A stretch of 7,540 nt of DNA, taken from an uncultured Sphingobacteriales bacterium (lineage in GTDB: Bacteria > Bacteroidota > Bacteroidia > Chitinophagales > Chitinophagaceae). Made by a program: the position numbers and the translations under genes. Each line of letters opens with the position of its first letter. The stretch's first letter is position 1. The notes under the pieces were generated by a model that had not been told where the DNA came from, searched no databases, and worked only from the letters and a program-made list of their open reading frames with translations. The DNA lies in contig CAMLFX010000115.1 in NCBI GenBank assembly GCA_946479435.1, positions 1 through 7,540 on the forward strand, written 5' to 3'. Positions 6,803 to 7,540 of the stretch are shown here, one piece after another.

Positions 6803-7054
6803 TTAACCATTTTGTTCCATGCGGCGGTAATCGTCATGGCCTTTGTCCTCGTAGCTGGTAAATACAGCGCAACCATGCCCTATCAGTGAAAGTCCCCATG
6901 CAGCTATGATCCATGCGTGCCAAGGGTAAGCCCAATGATGTTCGCCTTGTTTATGGTGTATCATTACCATAATAATAACGCCAATAGCATAAATGATAGT
7001 GTGCAAAAAGAACATTGACTTCTGACGTCCGGTTGGTTTTATCTTTTGAGGCAT
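6803..7054 (-). CDS. 2TM-domain small membrane protein
   Basis: An 83-residue protein built as a short basic N-terminus, a first membrane helix (about 15-33, FFLHTIIYAIGVIIMVMI), a His-rich loop (HHKQGEHHWAYPWH), a second helix (about 46-66), and a charged tail (YEDKGHDDYRRMEQNG). The ending AAWGLSLIGHGCAVF followed by the acidic/basic tail is the mark of the 2TM domain family. That domain occurs alone or at the N-terminus of LytS-type histidine kinases in Bacteroidota. No catalytic residues are recognised and the molecular function is unknown. It has its own -7 element upstream and an intrinsic terminator downstream, so it is probably a single-gene transcript despite lying next to a kinase gene on the same strand. 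Confidence 0.88.
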   Translation of the reverse strand: MPQKIKPTGRQKSMFFLHTIIYAIGVIIMVMIHHKQGEHHWAYPWHAWIIAAWGLSLIGHGCAVFTSYEDKGHDDYRRMEQNG

Positions 7055-7075
7055 TTTTAACTGCTATATTTTGGG

Positions 7076-7083
7076 CAAAGATA
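7076..7083 (-). promoter_or_regulatory. -7 promoter element TATCTTTG of the 2TM gene
   Basis: An exact minus-strand match to TAnnTTTG in the 63-base gap before the 2TM gene, ending 21 bases before its ATG. A TTTC lies about 20 bases further upstream in the -33 position. The spacing to the start matches the element before the aminotransferase gene. Confidence 0.6.
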
Positions 7084-7117
7084 ATAGCTGACGCTGATAA
7101 AATGAAATAACGGGTAT

Positions 7118-7450
7118 TCAAGTTTCAGGTAATGTGATTTTATACTTATTCTCCAGCTTTTGCTGTTTTTCAATATTACGAGCTTCATGTTCGTATTTAT
7201 TGTTATGATAGCCATATTTAAAGGACTGCCATATATATTTCAGCAGAAACGAGGTAAAGCCAGCTTGTTCATACTGTTCTACATGCACCAGTTCATGTTG
7301 CAGCCAGCGTTTATCGGCCACGAAGCTTTTAGCTGATGTTCCATATAAGTGGATAGTGTATCCGATCACCATGGCTATACGTTTGCTCTTTAGCTTGCGT
7401 GCAGCCAGCTTTGCCAACCACGAGTTTTCTTTTATACGAACTTCCTTCAT
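7118..7450 (-). CDS. Small HExxH putative metallopeptidase-like protein (DUF4157-like)
   Basis: A 110-residue protein with the zinc-binding motif HELVH (His52, Glu53, His56) in WLQHELVHVEQYEQAGF, followed by WQSFKYGYHNNKYEHEAR. Glu87 or Glu89 there could supply a third metal ligand. This pattern matches the short DUF4157-type proteins common in Bacteroidota, which resemble the core of a zinc peptidase without prodomain or extra domains. No signal peptide or membrane helix is evident, so a cytoplasmic location is predicted. Proteolysis is not demonstrated for such short members. I chose the ATG at 7450 (MKEVRIKENSW). An in-frame ATG 18 codons upstream would overlap the end of the preceding reading frame and adds residues unlike the family. 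The gene lies 28 bases after that partial frame's stop and 63 bases before the 2TM gene. Confidence 0.78.
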   Translation of the reverse strand: MKEVRIKENSWLAKLAARKLKSKRIAMVIGYTIHLYGTSAKSFVADKRWLQHELVHVEQYEQAGFTSFLLKYIWQSFKYGYHNNKYEHEARNIEKQQKLENKYKITLPET

Positions 7451-7478
7451 TACGGTAATGTATATGCAAAAAGCGCTC

Positions 7479-7540
7479 CTACATTTCAAAGACAAGATCG
7501 GCATTTATTGCCGCGCCTGCCATATTTCCTGAAGCTACTG
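7479..7540 (-). CDS. C-terminal end of an unidentified gene (cut by window edge)
   Basis: A minus-strand frame enters from the right edge and reads VASGNMAGAAINADLVFEM before a TAG at 7481-7479. It is the only one of the three minus frames open across the edge segment with protein-like composition, and its stop falls 28 bases before the chosen start of the HExxH gene, normal operon spacing. The glycine/alanine-rich SGNMAGAAINADLVF would suit the last helix of a nucleotide- or FAD-binding enzyme, but 19 residues are too few to name it. Confidence 0.45.
   Translation of the reverse strand, partial: VASGNMAGAAINADLVFEM

Noticed and set aside
7451..7504. Upstream ATG at 7504 for the HExxH gene, adding 18 residues
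   Set aside because: The added residues (MPILSLKCRSAF...) do not resemble the family and would overlap the coding end of the preceding partial gene; the ATG at 7450 fits better.

Overview
The window looks like ordinary chromosome from a Bacteroidota species, most likely the Chitinophagia/Sphingobacteriia side of the phylum. Three things point there. The gene families are typical of the phylum (a CoaBC with Bacteroidota-type motifs, DUF4835/PorD, a DUF4296 lipoprotein, a 2TM-domain protein, a DUF4157-like HExxH protein). Shine-Dalgarno sequences are absent or weak before the starts. Two intergenic gaps carry exact matches to the phylum's -7 promoter element TAnnTTTG. I see no mobile element, CRISPR array, tRNA or rRNA. 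Coding density is high and no gene-free stretch exceeds 113 bases.

Left part (1-2196, + strand): a three-gene run transcribed rightward. The 3' three-quarters of coaBC (coenzyme A synthesis) overlaps by 20 bases a secreted DUF4835 protein, the family now linked to the type IX secretion system as PorD. Eight bases later comes a small DUF4296 lipoprotein. The run ends tail-to-tail, only 4 bases from the next gene.

Middle (2201-3391, - strand): a complete class I PLP-dependent aminotransferase of the aspartate aminotransferase type, with a good -7 promoter element just upstream.

Centre-right (3469-6722, - strand): a two-gene signalling module. The upstream gene encodes an 875-residue soluble hybrid histidine kinase (TPR repeats, coiled coil, HisKA, HATPase, receiver, Hpt). 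The downstream gene, 113 bases away, encodes a stand-alone receiver of 170 residues whose only other part is one C-terminal transmembrane helix. The inferred phosphorelay is His377 to Asp671 to His818 within the kinase, and then possibly Asp57 of the membrane-tethered receiver. No DNA-binding output is present in the window. This pair is the most interesting element here.

Right part (6745-7540, - strand): a strong intrinsic terminator lies just in front of the kinase gene and ends transcription of a small 2TM-domain membrane protein, which has its own -7 element. Further right are a 110-residue HExxH protein and the last 19 codons of an unidentified gene cut by the window edge.
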